DNA of 50,907 nt from an uncultured cyanobacterium (GTDB taxonomy: Bacteria; Cyanobacteriota; Cyanobacteriia; Cyanobacteriales; FACHB-T130). Below the pieces are notes generated by a model that saw only the letters and a program-made list of their open reading frames with translations, did no database searches and was not told the DNA's origin. A program made the position numbers and the translations under genes. The stretch is taken from contig CAKZHE010000218.1 in the NCBI GenBank assembly GCA_936920195.1, positions 1 through 50,907 on the forward strand, in the 5' to 3' direction. Positions 34,624 to 44,406 of the stretch are shown here, in pieces; position 1 is the stretch's first letter, and each line of letters opens with the position of its first letter.

Positions 34624-34648
34624 TGAACTCACTCTAAGATTAAGCTAG
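34610..34648 (+). pseudogene. 12-codon overlapping ORF after the RT gene, possible remnant
   Basis: ATG at 34610 overlaps the RT stop (34621-34623) by 14 bp in another frame and reads MKRIDELTLRLS before a TAG. It is either the start of a lost downstream partner gene or the former RT C-terminus after a frameshift. The stretch 34649-34716 shows nothing further. Confidence 0.35.
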
Positions 34649-34716
34649 TGGGGTTCAGAAAAAGCTATAAATCACATAATTGCTTCCATGACTACTCCTG
34701 ATAAACCCTATATACG

Positions 34717-35829
34717 CTACAGATCGGCATCTTGGTAGAACTCCTCTAAATTCTGTTGCTGCAAGCGCCGGGAAATGCGCCGATATTTTTTAGTGTCTAA
34801 CTTCGGTTCATACTGACTCTGACCTTTACCCTTATTTTTAACTTTCATAGTTGACTCTGGATCGCTCTGATGGGCAAGATGTTCTTGCTGTTCCACTGCT
34901 ATTTGCAATAAATCTAAATAATACTCGTAGCGTTCCCAATCTCCTCGCACCGCACAATTAGGTTCATCCCGATGCAGGCAATTACTAAATTGACATCTAG
35001 CTGTCGCTAGTCGCTGACAAGCTTCTGGGAAATAATTAACTAATTCTTCTGGAGAGCAATCTAAATCTGGCTGATTAAATCCGGGGCTATCTGCCAGCAA
35101 TCCCCCCCCAGGAAGTTCAAAAAGTTCTACATGGCGGGTAGTATGACGACCGCGATTTAACTTGCCAGAAACTTCGGCTACCCGTAAATTAATATCAGGA
35201 ATTAATTGGTTAATTAAACTAGATTTGCCTACTCCCGAAGGTCCGGCAACGACAGTAACTTTTCCCATCAGTTGTTGGTAAACTGCTGCCAATCCCTCTC
35301 CGGTATGGAGGCTGAGGAAAGTTGGTTGATAGCCCCAAATCCCCAAGCGATCGCGCCATTGCTGTTGTTTTTCTAAGGAGACTAAATCGCTTTTATTTAG
35401 GCACAACGCTACGGCTAAGTTAGTAGTTTCAGCTTTAACTAAAAAGCGGCTAAGTTGATGGGGATCTAATTCGGGTTCGGCAAAGGCAAAAACTAACAAC
35501 ACCTGTTGGGCATTTGCCATACCGGGACGATCTAATTCCGTAGTGCGAGGTAGCACTTCGGCGATCGCTCCCCTACCTCCCGCCCAGTCAGTATCTGCCA
35601 CTACTACCCGATCCCCTACCATTACTTGCTGCCCGATTTTTTTCAGGAGCGATCGCCGGGTACAAAGCAAATAATTTTGAGTTGAATTGACAGGCAAATT
35701 ATCTAACCGGACTTGGTAGAAATTCGCCTGCACTGCCAAAACAGTTCCCAAGATGCGATCCCCTCCTGGGTTCCCATCTGCCAGTTGTGCTGCTACTTCA
35801 GAACTCAAAACGGACAACTCATAATTCAA
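34717..35829 (-). CDS. rsgA: ribosome small subunit-dependent GTPase RsgA
   Basis: 370 aa. Circularly permuted GTPase: N-terminal OB-fold, then G4 NKSDL, G1 GPSGVGKSSLINQL, G3 DSPGF, in the order specific to RsgA/YjeQ. The C-terminal zinc knuckle CQFSNCLHRDEPNC is complete. It assists 30S maturation by checking the decoding centre. A Lys/Arg-rich tail follows. The start overlaps the stop of the TusA-like gene by 4 bp. Confidence 0.95.
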   Translation of the reverse strand: MNYELSVLSSEVAAQLADGNPGGDRILGTVLAVQANFYQVRLDNLPVNSTQNYLLCTRRSLLKKIGQQVMVGDRVVVADTDWAGGRGAIAEVLPRTTELDRPGMANAQQVLLVFAFAEPELDPHQLSRFLVKAETTNLAVALCLNKSDLVSLEKQQQWRDRLGIWGYQPTFLSLHTGEGLAAVYQQLMGKVTVVAGPSGVGKSSLINQLIPDINLRVAEVSGKLNRGRHTTRHVELFELPGGGLLADSPGFNQPDLDCSPEELVNYFPEACQRLATARCQFSNCLHRDEPNCAVRGDWERYEYYLDLLQIAVEQQEHLAHQSDPESTMKVKNKGKGQSQYEPKLDTKKYRRISRRLQQQNLEEFYQDADL

Positions 35830-36089
35830 AACTTTTGCCGGACTTTTAGGGCAAAAAAACTGCTGCGGTTTTCTAATTGCTCAATTTTATAGCCTTCCAT
35901 TGTCAAACTATCTGGGACTTGCTCAATCGGTTCTCCTGGATCTAACCAGACTTCCAATAAAGCCCCAGCAGGCATTTTTTCTAACCGCAGTTTAGTCCGG
36001 ATAAAGTTGATTGGGCAAGGAGTCCCCCGCAAATCCAGTTGGGCATCTGCCGAGGGCAAATTTGAAATTGGCGATTGAGAATTGGTCAT
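35826..36089 (-). CDS. TusA-family sulfurtransferase-like protein
   Basis: 87 aa from the ATG at 36089 (a TTG at 36107 is less likely). LDLRGTPCPINFIRTKLRLE has the TusA fold and active-site Cys of the CPxx motif, with Asn rather than the usual Pro at the fourth place. TusA proteins carry persulfide for tRNA thiolation or related sulfur transfer. Placed between dnaJ and rsgA (4-bp overlap with rsgA), so probably in the same transcript. Confidence 0.87.
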   Translation of the reverse strand: MTNSQSPISNLPSADAQLDLRGTPCPINFIRTKLRLEKMPAGALLEVWLDPGEPIEQVPDSLTMEGYKIEQLENRSSFFALKVRQKF

Positions 36090-36130
36090 TAATTGCTTCC
36101 AAAACAACAGGTTTGCCCCGATCCTCCAAT

Positions 36131-37252
36131 CTACTTAAACAACCCTCCCAAAAAGCCTTCTAAACCACCTTTGCCCGTGCGATCGCCTTTGATTTTGGCC
36201 AGTTTTTCCAGTAACTCCCGTTCTTCTGGGGTAACGCGAGTGGGAATATCAATCTCGACAGTAATTTGATGATCGCCTCGGCTGACGGGATTTCCCAATC
36301 TTGGCACGCCGCGATTTTCCAAAGTTAGCACCGTATTAGGTTGCGTACCGGGAGGAATCATTAACTCTACTGGTCCATCAACGCTATTCACTTCCAACCT
36401 ACAGCCTAAAATTGCCTGCAAGTAGCTAATTTTAATCTCCGATAGGATACTGATCCCCTCTCGGCGAAACTCAGCATCTTCCTCAATAAACAGATAAACG
36501 TACAAATCTCCCGGCGGTCCCCCCCGCTGTCCTGCATCTCCTTCCTTGGAAACTCGCAGGCGAGTGCCATTGTCTACCCCGGCGGGAATAGTAATTTTCA
36601 GCTTTTTCGTTTCTTGCTTGCGACCATTACCGCCACAGGATTCGCACTTGTCCTCAATTACCTGACCTTCACCGTTACAAGTAGGACAAACTGACACCTG
36701 GGTAAAACTGCCAAAGGGAGTTCTAGTAGCGCGGCGCACTTGTCCGGAGCCGCTACAAGTCGGACAGGTACGGGGACGAGTTCCGGGTTTGGCTCCGGTA
36801 CCATTACAGGCAGCACAAGCTTCTAGATGGGGAATGCGAATTTCTTTTTCGCCGCCAAAAATAGCTTCGCGAAATTCCAGTTTCAGATCTAGCCGCAGGT
36901 CATCGCCCTTAACTGGCCCTCCCCGGCGGCGAGTTGCTTGTCCCGTGCCTCCTCCAGCAAAACCGCTAAAGAAGCTTTCAAAGATGTCGGCAAAGCCCAT
37001 GTCCCCCATATCAGAGAAACCTGCTCCGGCTCCGGATATTCCAGCTTCGCCATAACGATTGTAGCGATCGCGGGTTTCCGGTTCCGAAAGCACTTCATAG
37101 GCGCGATTAATTTCCTTAAAGCGCTCTTCCGCCCCCGGTTCTTTATTAATATCTGGGTGATATTTGCGGGCTAGGCGACGATAGGCGCGCTTAATTTCTT
37201 CTTTGTCAACATCCCTAGATATACCAAGAATTTCATAGTAGTCGCGGGCCAT
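36131..37252 (-). CDS. dnaJ: chaperone DnaJ (type I, Hsp40)
   Basis: 373 aa. J domain at 1-70 with HPD in [14 protein letters not shown]; a Gly/Phe-rich region (about 75-115); zinc region with four CxxCxGxG repeats ([32 protein letters not shown]); then the C-terminal substrate-binding domains. It stimulates DnaK ATPase and delivers clients. Lies downstream of dnaK, separated by a 281-bp repeat-rich spacer. Confidence 0.97.
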   Translation of the reverse strand: MARDYYEILGISRDVDKEEIKRAYRRLARKYHPDINKEPGAEERFKEINRAYEVLSEPETRDRYNRYGEAGISGAGAGFSDMGDMGFADIFESFFSGFAGGGTGQATRRRGGPVKGDDLRLDLKLEFREAIFGGEKEIRIPHLEACAACNGTGAKPGTRPRTCPTCSGSGQVRRATRTPFGSFTQVSVCPTCNGEGQVIEDKCESCGGNGRKQETKKLKITIPAGVDNGTRLRVSKEGDAGQRGGPPGDLYVYLFIEEDAEFRREGISILSEIKISYLQAILGCRLEVNSVDGPVELMIPPGTQPNTVLTLENRGVPRLGNPVSRGDHQITVEIDIPTRVTPEERELLEKLAKIKGDRTGKGGLEGFLGGLFK

Positions 37253-37264
37253 AGAGCGCTAATT

Positions 37265-37512
37265 GGTGAGTGGATAGTGGGTGCTAGTTTGTAGGTACTG
37301 GGTTCTAGGTTCTAGGTTATCGGTTCTAGGTTCTAGGTCATCGGTTCTAGGTTTTAGGTTATCGGTTCTAGGTCATCGGTTATCGGTACTTGAACATCAA
37401 GGATTGAGCTTTGTTCAGCTATTTTCCTATTCCCTGTTCCCTGTTCCCTATTCCCTATTCCCTATTACCTATTACCTATTACCTATTACCTATTACCTAT
37501 TACCTATTCACT
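37265..37512. repeat. two adjacent low-complexity tracts between dnaK and dnaJ
   Basis: First part (37295-37395): imperfect units of ggttctaggttctagg with atcggttct. Second part (37430-37512): units of ttccctattccc grading into attacctattacct. They occupy nearly all of the dnaK-dnaJ spacer. No gene. Confidence 0.88.
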
Positions 37513-37533
37513 ATAGCATAATCCAGATAAAAA

Positions 37534-39498
37534 TTAAAATGCCTCATAATCGGCAGTTACCGTATCGTCTTCGTCAAAGCTGAAATTAGCATCCTCTTCT
37601 TCCGAAGTAAATTCAGCGCTGTAGCTGAATTCTGAAATCGCGGTATCTCCAGCATAGTCGTCAAACCCCTCTACTGACGGGATTTGGTTAGCCTGTTGAT
37701 AAACCGCTGCACCGATGGCAAACAGATTCTGTTGGAAAATTTCCAACATCTGTTTAATTTCTTCAATCTCAATCAAGGGATTGATCAACGCCGCTTTCAG
37801 TTCAGTGACTTTTTCATCAGCTTGGGCTTTCAGTTCCGGATTAATGAAATCTCCATTTTCTGTCACAGTGGTTTCATAACTGTAGAACAAGCTATCGGCC
37901 TGATTTTTCAGTTCCACTATTTGTACCCGGCGGCGGTCTTCCTCGGCAAAGGTTTCGGCTTCCACCCGCATCCGTTCGACTTCGTTGCCGCTCAACCCTC
38001 CTGTATTGGTAATTCGCACGCTCTGTTCTCGGCCTGTGCCTTTATCTTGGGCGGCAACTTGCAAAATTCCATCCACATCAATCTCGAAGGATACCTCAAT
38101 TTGGGGTACGCCCCTGGGTGATGGCGGGATACCTGCCAGCAGGAATTTCCCTAGGCTCTTGTTATCCCTTGCCATCGCTCTTTCGCCCTGAAGAACGTGG
38201 ATTTCCACTGATGTTTGCCCATCGGTAGCGGTGGAAAAGACTTGGGACTTGCTGGTGGGGACAGTGGTATTGCGTTCAATGATTTTGGTGAACACTTCTC
38301 CCAGGGTTTCAATTCCTAGACTCAGAGGGGTGACATCTAGTAATAATAGGTGTTCAACTTCGCCTCCAATGATTCCCCCTTGAATGGCTGCTCCTAGAGC
38401 TACCGCTTCATCTGGGTTAATGGAACGGTCTGGCGCTCTGCCGCCAAAGAACTTTTTGATCGCTTCTTGAACGGCGGGAATTCTAGTTGAGCCACCCACC
38501 AATAAAATTCGGTCAATATTATCGGGTTTTAAGCCGCAGTCTTTCAACGCTTGACTAACAGGCTCAATTGTGGCTTCTACTAAGTGACCAACCAGTTCCT
38601 CAAACTTCGATTTGGACAATTCCATTTCTAGGTGCTTTGGCCCTGTTTCGTCAGCGGTGATAAAGGGCAGATTGATGGAAGTGTTGCCCATGCTGGAGAG
38701 TTCAATTTTGGCTTTTTCCGCTGCTTCCCGCAGGCGCTGGAGAGCCATTTTATCCGTTGACAGGTCAATGCCTTCCTGTTCGTTGAAGCGGTCGATCATC
38801 CACCGGACAACGCAGTTATCAAAGTCGTCTCCGCCTAAATGGTTATTACCAGCGGTGGCTTTGACTTCAAAGACTCCTCCTCCCAGTTGGAGAACGGAAA
38901 CGTCAAAAGTCCCACCACCCAGGTCAAAAACCAAAATGCACTGTTCTTCGGTCTGTTTGTCCATCCCATAGGCGAGGGAAGCTGATGTGGGTTCGTTGAT
39001 GATCCGGAGAACTTCTAAACCCGCAATTTTGCCAGCATCTTTGGTGGCTTGCCGTTGCGCGTCAGTAAAATAGGCGGGGACAGTAATTACTGCTTGGTCT
39101 ACAGTTTCGCCCAAAAAGTTTTCGGCATCCTGCTTTAACTTTTGCAGGATCATGGCGGATATTTCTTGGGGGGTATAGTTCCTTCCCCGAATTTGCACGT
39201 CTACGGTTTCATCCCGGCCTTTAACGCAGGTGTAGGGGACGCGCGATCGCTCAATTTCAGTATCTTCCCACCGACGACCAATAAAGCGTTTAATACTGTA
39301 GACAGTATTTTCGGCATTGGTGACTGCTTGCCGCTTCGCCAGTTGACCGACTAGGCGATCGCCTGCTTTCCCAAAACCAACAATACTGGGAGTGGTGCGT
39401 CCGCCTTCTGTGTTGGGAATAACTATTGGTTGACCCCCTTCTAAAACAGCAACGCAACTATTGGTTGTTCCCAAGTCGATCCCAATGACTTTTCCCAT
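37534..39498 (-). CDS. dnaK: chaperone DnaK (Hsp70)
   Basis: 654 aa from the ATG at 39498, giving the canonical [15 protein letters not shown] start (the ORF extends 12 bp more). Nucleotide-binding domain with [14 protein letters not shown] and [12 protein letters not shown]; substrate-binding domain with [16 protein letters not shown] and the helical lid; acidic C-terminus ending TADYEAF. Cyanobacteria have several DnaK paralogues; linkage to grpE and dnaJ fits the main stress-responsive form, but the paralogue number is not decidable from sequence alone. Confidence 0.97.
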   Translation of the reverse strand: MGKVIGIDLGTTNSCVAVLEGGQPIVIPNTEGGRTTPSIVGFGKAGDRLVGQLAKRQAVTNAENTVYSIKRFIGRRWEDTEIERSRVPYTCVKGRDETVDVQIRGRNYTPQEISAMILQKLKQDAENFLGETVDQAVITVPAYFTDAQRQATKDAGKIAGLEVLRIINEPTSASLAYGMDKQTEEQCILVFDLGGGTFDVSVLQLGGGVFEVKATAGNNHLGGDDFDNCVVRWMIDRFNEQEGIDLSTDKMALQRLREAAEKAKIELSSMGNTSINLPFITADETGPKHLEMELSKSKFEELVGHLVEATIEPVSQALKDCGLKPDNIDRILLVGGSTRIPAVQEAIKKFFGGRAPDRSINPDEAVALGAAIQGGIIGGEVEHLLLLDVTPLSLGIETLGEVFTKIIERNTTVPTSKSQVFSTATDGQTSVEIHVLQGERAMARDNKSLGKFLLAGIPPSPRGVPQIEVSFEIDVDGILQVAAQDKGTGREQSVRITNTGGLSGNEVERMRVEAETFAEEDRRRVQIVELKNQADSLFYSYETTVTENGDFINPELKAQADEKVTELKAALINPLIEIEEIKQMLEIFQQNLFAIGAAVYQQANQIPSVEGFDDYAGDTAISEFSYSAEFTSEEEDANFSFDEDDTVTADYEAF

Positions 39499-39612
39499 AG
39501 CTAGCGGCAATAAGTGTGTGGAAGGTTAATCAAAACTTTGGTGGAATTGCGGTGAGCATGAATGATAATACTCAGTAATTTTAGGCAACCGCTGCCTAGA
39601 AGTCCTGATAAA

Positions 39613-40350
39613 CTAACTTTCTGGACTATCCGGATGGATTTCCTCTGAGGTTATCACGGGTTCGGCGGCGGCAGCAACTTTCACCATCGAGTGGCGGACA
39701 ACGCGATCGCCCAAAAAGTATCCTCTGACCAGTTCTTCAATTACTGTCCCTTCTGGATATTCGTTGGTTGGCTCTCGCATTACCGCTTCGTGGAGGTTGG
39801 GGTCAAACTCCTTCCCCTCTGGACGCATGGGAGATACTCCCAAGCGCTTCAATGAGTCTACCAATTGTTTGTAGACACTTTGGTAACTTTTATGGATGGT
39901 TTGGGCAGAATCCGTTTGGGGGTTGAGGTGCGATCGCGCCCGTTCAAAATTATCTACCACTGGCAGCAACTCGGTGATGGTGTTGCACTTAATCTGTTCC
40001 TCGAACTCTTCTTTCTCTCTCTGGGTGCGCCGCCGGAAATTATCGAAATCGGCCACAATCCTCGCATACTGTGCCTTGAGCGCTTCCGATTGACTATTGC
40101 TAGCTTCTAGTTGGGCTTTCAGCGCTTCTGTTTCCATAATTAATGCTTCTAAGGCCACCTGCTGACCTTCAGTCGCTGGAGTTGCTACTGACTGTGGGGG
40201 AGTGGCTGGTTGAGCCGATTGTGGCTCCACGTCCAGCACTTTCTCCCCCTCTAATGGAGAAGATGCCTCGGCAGGTATTTCCTCGATCGCTTCTAAAGCA
40301 TTATCGGGCTGGTACGCAGTATTTTCTGGTTGGTTTTCTTCGTATATCAT
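39613..40350 (-). CDS. grpE: nucleotide exchange factor GrpE
   Basis: 245 aa. An acidic, Pro/Glu-rich N-terminal extension (1-75), a coiled coil (about 75-110), then the GrpE core [20 protein letters not shown] and [20 protein letters not shown]-type segment, and a beta domain with [17 protein letters not shown]. Longer N-terminus than the E. coli protein, as usual in cyanobacteria. Promotes ADP release from DnaK. First gene of the grpE-dnaK-dnaJ-tusA-like-rsgA series. I saw no CIRCE element upstream. Confidence 0.96.
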   Translation of the reverse strand: MIYEENQPENTAYQPDNALEAIEEIPAEASSPLEGEKVLDVEPQSAQPATPPQSVATPATEGQQVALEALIMETEALKAQLEASNSQSEALKAQYARIVADFDNFRRRTQREKEEFEEQIKCNTITELLPVVDNFERARSHLNPQTDSAQTIHKSYQSVYKQLVDSLKRLGVSPMRPEGKEFDPNLHEAVMREPTNEYPEGTVIEELVRGYFLGDRVVRHSMVKVAAAAEPVITSEEIHPDSPES

Positions 40351-40595
40351 CTTGTTGATCCGATCGAGAGACTGCTAGCAAACGTTGAATTATACTTGCT
40401 ATATCAATTTAACCCAGTATTCCCCTATCCTCTTTACCAGTTTCCCGAACCCATTGCGCTAGAATTGCTACTGTCCTAGAACGATGACTAGCCTAGGCAT
40501 AGGAATCAATAGTCAGTTGCTATCTATCAAAACTGCGCCTCAGACGCTGGAATTATGCACAACTTTTGCATTAAACTTGAATCACAACAACATAT

Positions 40596-40809
40596 TTTGA
40601 CATACTCCTCTGGCTAAAGCCTAGAGGATTCTAGGGTCAAACAGTAACAGCAGGCCTAGCCCGTCTTACATCACCTAACCTAAAGGTCGATGCCCCGACA
40701 ACGTAGGATTCTAGTATAGCTTCTTATGCCCTAAAAGGCAGGACTTTAAACGCATTATTTTTGGTAACATTCTAAAGAATCCCCGTCTATTGAGAGCCGG
40801 GAGTGTCAA
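40596..40809. mobile_element. IS200/IS605-derived non-autonomous mini-element
   Basis: About 214 bp. Left end tttgacatactcc with a hairpin (cctctggc-taaa-gcctagagg, 40607-40625); right end 40775-40809 shows aagaatccccgt ... gggagtgtcaa, the same tail as at 18476-18510. Both ends have the subterminal hairpin form of IS200/IS605 elements. There is no TnpA or TnpB between. It lies in the grpE-pilB spacer (40351-41025), otherwise without genes. Confidence 0.55.
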
Positions 40810-41025
40810 CCCCCCGCATCTCTCGGCTCGCAGCCAAATTTTCCCTTCAGAAGAAGCTATTATTTTAGGTACTCCCGATGACCACCCATTCAGGGGGCTG
40901 CTGTTTCCCCGCAAAAGTTCTTTTTCTCTGGCCTCTAATCAAGACTCCAGTCGCCTTTTTTTTCCCCTAGCAATTACGCCCAAGGTTTTTGGGAACAATC
41001 TGTAAGGAGCCACTTTGACGATCCT

Positions 41026-43029
41026 ATGACTCAATCCTCACCCCGAAATCGCGCCCTTGCTGTTCGCAATGATTTTTCGCCCTTCGGTAATAAGCTGATT
41101 CAGGCGGGTTTTGTGGACACCAGCCAGATGCAAAAAGCGCTGATTGAAAGCCGCAAATCTGGTCGTCCTCTAACGGAAGTTCTGGAAACGCTCACTGGTC
41201 GTCAATTACCCCCAGATTTACTCCGCCAATACAAGAAACAACAGCTATTTGAGCTAAAAATTCTGTATGGCGTGGAATCGATGGACCCGGAAGTTAGCGA
41301 AATCTCCAACGCCCAACTAGCCCAACTGATTGAGACTTTAATTCCCATTGATATGTGTCGGCGCTATAAATTAGTGCCGCTATCTAAAACTGATACTCAA
41401 CCGCCTTCAGTCCTGATCGCGATGGTCGATCCCGATAATCTGAATGCCAAAGACGATTTGGATCGGATTCTGCGACCTCAAGGCGTTACGCTTCAAAGGA
41501 TGGTAGTCACCTTAGAAGACTACAATCAACTGATTACCCAGTATCTAGATGATTTAGTTAAAAGAGAAGAAGCGGCGAAAAAAGAAAAGGATTTTGATGT
41601 CAAAGGCGACCTAGCCGGGTTTGAAAACCTGGATATGGCTGATGCTCCCGATGAAATTGAGGACGATCTGGGGGCAATCAACGAGGCGCAAGGCGCTCCA
41701 GTGATCAACTTAGTCAATCGCGTCTTGGCTAAAGCTCTGTCCGAAGGGGTTTCGGATATCCACGTTGAACCCCAAGAAGAATTCCTGCGAATTCGTTTCC
41801 GCAAGGATGGGGTACTGCGGGAAGCCTTCGATCCTTTTCCCAAGAAGATTATTCAGGCGGTCACGGCTCGGTTCAAAATTATTGCTGAATTAGATATTGC
41901 CGAGCGCCGCGCTCCCCAAGATGGTCGGATTCGCCGGATCTTTGAAGGTCGCAAAGTGGACTTTCGGGTAAATACTTTGCCTAGTCGCTACGGCGAAAAG
42001 GTAGTATTGCGAATCCTAGATAACTCTTCTACTCAACTAGGACTAGATAAGTTAATTAGCGACCAAGATACCTTGGCAATTGTCCGAGATATGGCGGCTC
42101 GTCCCTTTGGCCTGATCCTAGTTACTGGGCCAACGGGTTCGGGGAAATCCACCACCTTGTACTCTGTTCTCGCCGAGCGCAACGACCCAGAAGTTAATAT
42201 TAGTACGGCGGAAGACCCGATTGAATATGCCTTACCGGGGATTACTCAGGTACAGGTGATTCGGGAAAAAGGGATGGACTTCTCAGCGATTTTGCGGGCT
42301 TTTATGCGGCAAGACCCGGATGTGATTCTAGTAGGGGAAACGCGGGATAAAGAAACTGCTAAAACTGCGATTGAAGCGGCGCTGACGGGACACTTGGTAA
42401 TGACCACCTTGCACACCAATGACGCAGCTGGAGCGATCGCACGGTTAGATGAAATGGGGGTAGAACCCTTCATGGTGTCCGGGGCGCTAATTGGGGTACT
42501 AGCCCAACGGCTGATGCGTCGAGTATGTAGCGAATGCCGCAGTGCCTATACTCCCAGTCGGGAAGAATTAGGTCGCTATGGACTCTCTGCTTCCGCTGAA
42601 TCCGAAGTCACTTTCTACAAAGCGAATAGCTTGCGTCCCGACGAAATCCAGCAGGCCAGAACGAGCGGTAGTCTTTGTCAAAAATGCGGCGGCATTGGCT
42701 ACAAAGGACGGGTGGGGGTTTATGAAGTGATGCGGATTACGGAACACTTGCAAACCCTAATTAACCAAGGCGCTCCCACGGCAGTAATTAAAGAAGTGGC
42801 AGTGGAAGAAGGGATGAAAACCTTGTTAGCCTACAGCATAGATCTAGTTCGGCAAGGCCATACCACCTTGGAAGAAGTGGAACGGGTAACATTTACAGAT
42901 ACCGGACTAGAGGCGGAACTGAAAGCTAAACGGAAGAGTTCCCTAACTTGTCGCGTTTGTAATGCCGAAGCCAAGCCAGAATGGATTGATTGTCCCTATT
43001 GCTTGACTCCTCGGTTTATCGATCAATAA
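41026..43029 (+). CDS. pilB: type IV pilus extension ATPase PilB
   Basis: 667 aa. N-terminal GSPII_E N-domain (about 20-180), then the secretion ATPase with Walker A GPTGSGKSTTLY (about 367-378), Walker B DVILVGETRD, the His box and the tetracysteine zinc site (CSEC ... CQKC, about 503-548). A second C-terminal zinc ribbon (CRVCNAEAKPEWIDCPYC) is added, which I regard as a cyanobacterial feature. Powers pilus assembly for motility and DNA uptake. AAGGAG lies about 20 bp before the ATG. First gene of pilB-pilT-pilC. Confidence 0.96.
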   Translation: MTQSSPRNRALAVRNDFSPFGNKLIQAGFVDTSQMQKALIESRKSGRPLTEVLETLTGRQLPPDLLRQYKKQQLFELKILYGVESMDPEVSEISNAQLAQLIETLIPIDMCRRYKLVPLSKTDTQPPSVLIAMVDPDNLNAKDDLDRILRPQGVTLQRMVVTLEDYNQLITQYLDDLVKREEAAKKEKDFDVKGDLAGFENLDMADAPDEIEDDLGAINEAQGAPVINLVNRVLAKALSEGVSDIHVEPQEEFLRIRFRKDGVLREAFDPFPKKIIQAVTARFKIIAELDIAERRAPQDGRIRRIFEGRKVDFRVNTLPSRYGEKVVLRILDNSSTQLGLDKLISDQDTLAIVRDMAARPFGLILVTGPTGSGKSTTLYSVLAERNDPEVNISTAEDPIEYALPGITQVQVIREKGMDFSAILRAFMRQDPDVILVGETRDKETAKTAIEAALTGHLVMTTLHTNDAAGAIARLDEMGVEPFMVSGALIGVLAQRLMRRVCSECRSAYTPSREELGRYGLSASAESEVTFYKANSLRPDEIQQARTSGSLCQKCGGIGYKGRVGVYEVMRITEHLQTLINQGAPTAVIKEVAVEEGMKTLLAYSIDLVRQGHTTLEEVERVTFTDTGLEAELKAKRKSSLTCRVCNAEAKPEWIDCPYCLTPRFIDQ

Positions 43030-43133
43030 GCTACAGTTTAGCGATCTGAACAGGCGATCGCTGAACTAAAACTACCCAAGATTATCAACCATACCACTTC
43101 AGTTAACCTCAACCATTCTAAGGAGACAGACAG

Positions 43134-44234
43134 ATGGAATTAATGATTGAAGACCTGATGGAGCAATTAGTTGAGCAAGGCGGCTCAGATATGCACCTTC
43201 AAGCCAGCGCTCCAGTGTACTTCCGAGTTAGTGGCAAACTTGGTCCCATCAACGACCAAATTCTTGGACCCCAAGAATGTCAAAAACTAATCTTTAGTAT
43301 GCTCAATAATCAGCAGCGTAAAGATTTAGAACAAAACTGGGAACTAGACTGTTCTTACGGAGTAAAAGGATTAGCCCGTTTTCGGGTTAATGTTTACAAA
43401 GAACGGGGTTCCTACGCCGCTTGTTTGCGAGCGCTATCTTCCAAAATTCCTAACTTTGATATGCTAGGGCTACCAGATATTGTCCGAGAAATGACCCATC
43501 GTCCGCGGGGGATGGTGCTAGTTACCGGACAAACTGGTTCAGGTAAAACTACTACTATGGCGGCGATGATTGATTTAATCAATCGGACGCGCCAAGAACA
43601 TATTCTGACGGTGGAAGACCCGATTGAATACGTTTTTCCCAACATTAAAAGCTTGGTTCACCAGCGGCAAAAAAATGAAGATACCAAGAGCTTTTCTAAC
43701 GCTTTGAAAGCCGCTTTGCGGGAAGACCCAGATGTGATTCTGGTGGGAGAAATGCGGGACTTAGAAACAATTTCTCTCGCCATATCTGCTGCTGAAACAG
43801 GTCACTTAGTATTTGGAACCCTGCACACTAACTCTGCGGCTGCTACCATTGACCGGATGCTAGATGTATTTCCCCCGATTCAGCAACCTCAAATCCGCGC
43901 CATGCTATCTAACTCCCTCCAGGCAGTGTTTAGTCAATGCTTAGTCTCTAAAAAGAATCCCAAACCAGGAGAGTATGGACGGATTATGGCTCAAGAAATT
44001 ATGGTTGTTACCCCGGCTATTGCCAACTTAATTCGGGAAGGTAAAACTGGGATGGTGTACTCTGCCATCCAAACTGGTGGGAAGTTGGGAATGCAGACAA
44101 TGGAACAAGTGCTAGCTGCCAATATCAAAAATGGCAACATTTCCTTTGAAGCAGCGATGGGTAAAACTTCTAAACCAGATGAACTACAACGACTGATTGG
44201 TGGTGTCCCGGTTGGGGGTAAGTCTGGTCACTAA
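43134..44234 (+). CDS. pilT: type IV pilus retraction ATPase PilT
   Basis: 366 aa. N-terminal PAS-like domain (GGSDMHLQASAPVYFRVSG), Walker A GQTGSGKTTTM (about 131-141), Asp box, Walker B DVILVGEMRDLET, His box GHLVFGTLHTNSA, and the AIRNLIREGK-like C-terminal segment (AIANLIREGKTGM). Retracts pili for twitching motility. A good Shine-Dalgarno (AAGGAGA) precedes the ATG. Lies 104 bp after pilB. Confidence 0.97.
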   Translation: MELMIEDLMEQLVEQGGSDMHLQASAPVYFRVSGKLGPINDQILGPQECQKLIFSMLNNQQRKDLEQNWELDCSYGVKGLARFRVNVYKERGSYAACLRALSSKIPNFDMLGLPDIVREMTHRPRGMVLVTGQTGSGKTTTMAAMIDLINRTRQEHILTVEDPIEYVFPNIKSLVHQRQKNEDTKSFSNALKAALREDPDVILVGEMRDLETISLAISAAETGHLVFGTLHTNSAAATIDRMLDVFPPIQQPQIRAMLSNSLQAVFSQCLVSKKNPKPGEYGRIMAQEIMVVTPAIANLIREGKTGMVYSAIQTGGKLGMQTMEQVLAANIKNGNISFEAAMGKTSKPDELQRLIGGVPVGGKSGH

Positions 44235-44299
44235 ATTTTCGGTCATAATAATCATATAGCGCTTCTCAATGAGTTGTGCAATTGAATAACGATAGATCT

Positions 44300-44370
44300 G
44301 TAGGCCGATGCACTGCTCAGGATCATCGGAGAACGTTATGTTATCCCTGGAGGGCAGTGCATCGGCCTAC
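44300..44370. repeat. 71-bp inverted repeat between pilT and pilC
   Basis: Outer arms of 17 bp are perfect (44300-44316 with 44354-44370; core taggccgatgcactgc), with partial pairing inside. A candidate intra-operon hairpin that could set the PilT:PilC ratio, or simply a dispersed palindrome. Confidence 0.8.
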
Positions 44371-44406
44371 TACTTAACAAAGCCTTTTTTGAGTGAAATA
44401 TGAACT

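Noticed and set aside
33478-34648. Group II intron as the source of the reverse transcriptase
   Set aside because: No maturase/HNH domain, no intron 5' GUGYG start or domain V/VI structure seen on either flank.
40351-40595. CIRCE operator upstream of grpE
   Set aside because: No TTAGCACTC-N9-GAGTGCTAA match was found by eye.
40711-40914. Minus-strand 67-codon open frame over the mini-element
   Set aside because: No family similarity; it spans the hairpin right end and its composition is non-coding-like.
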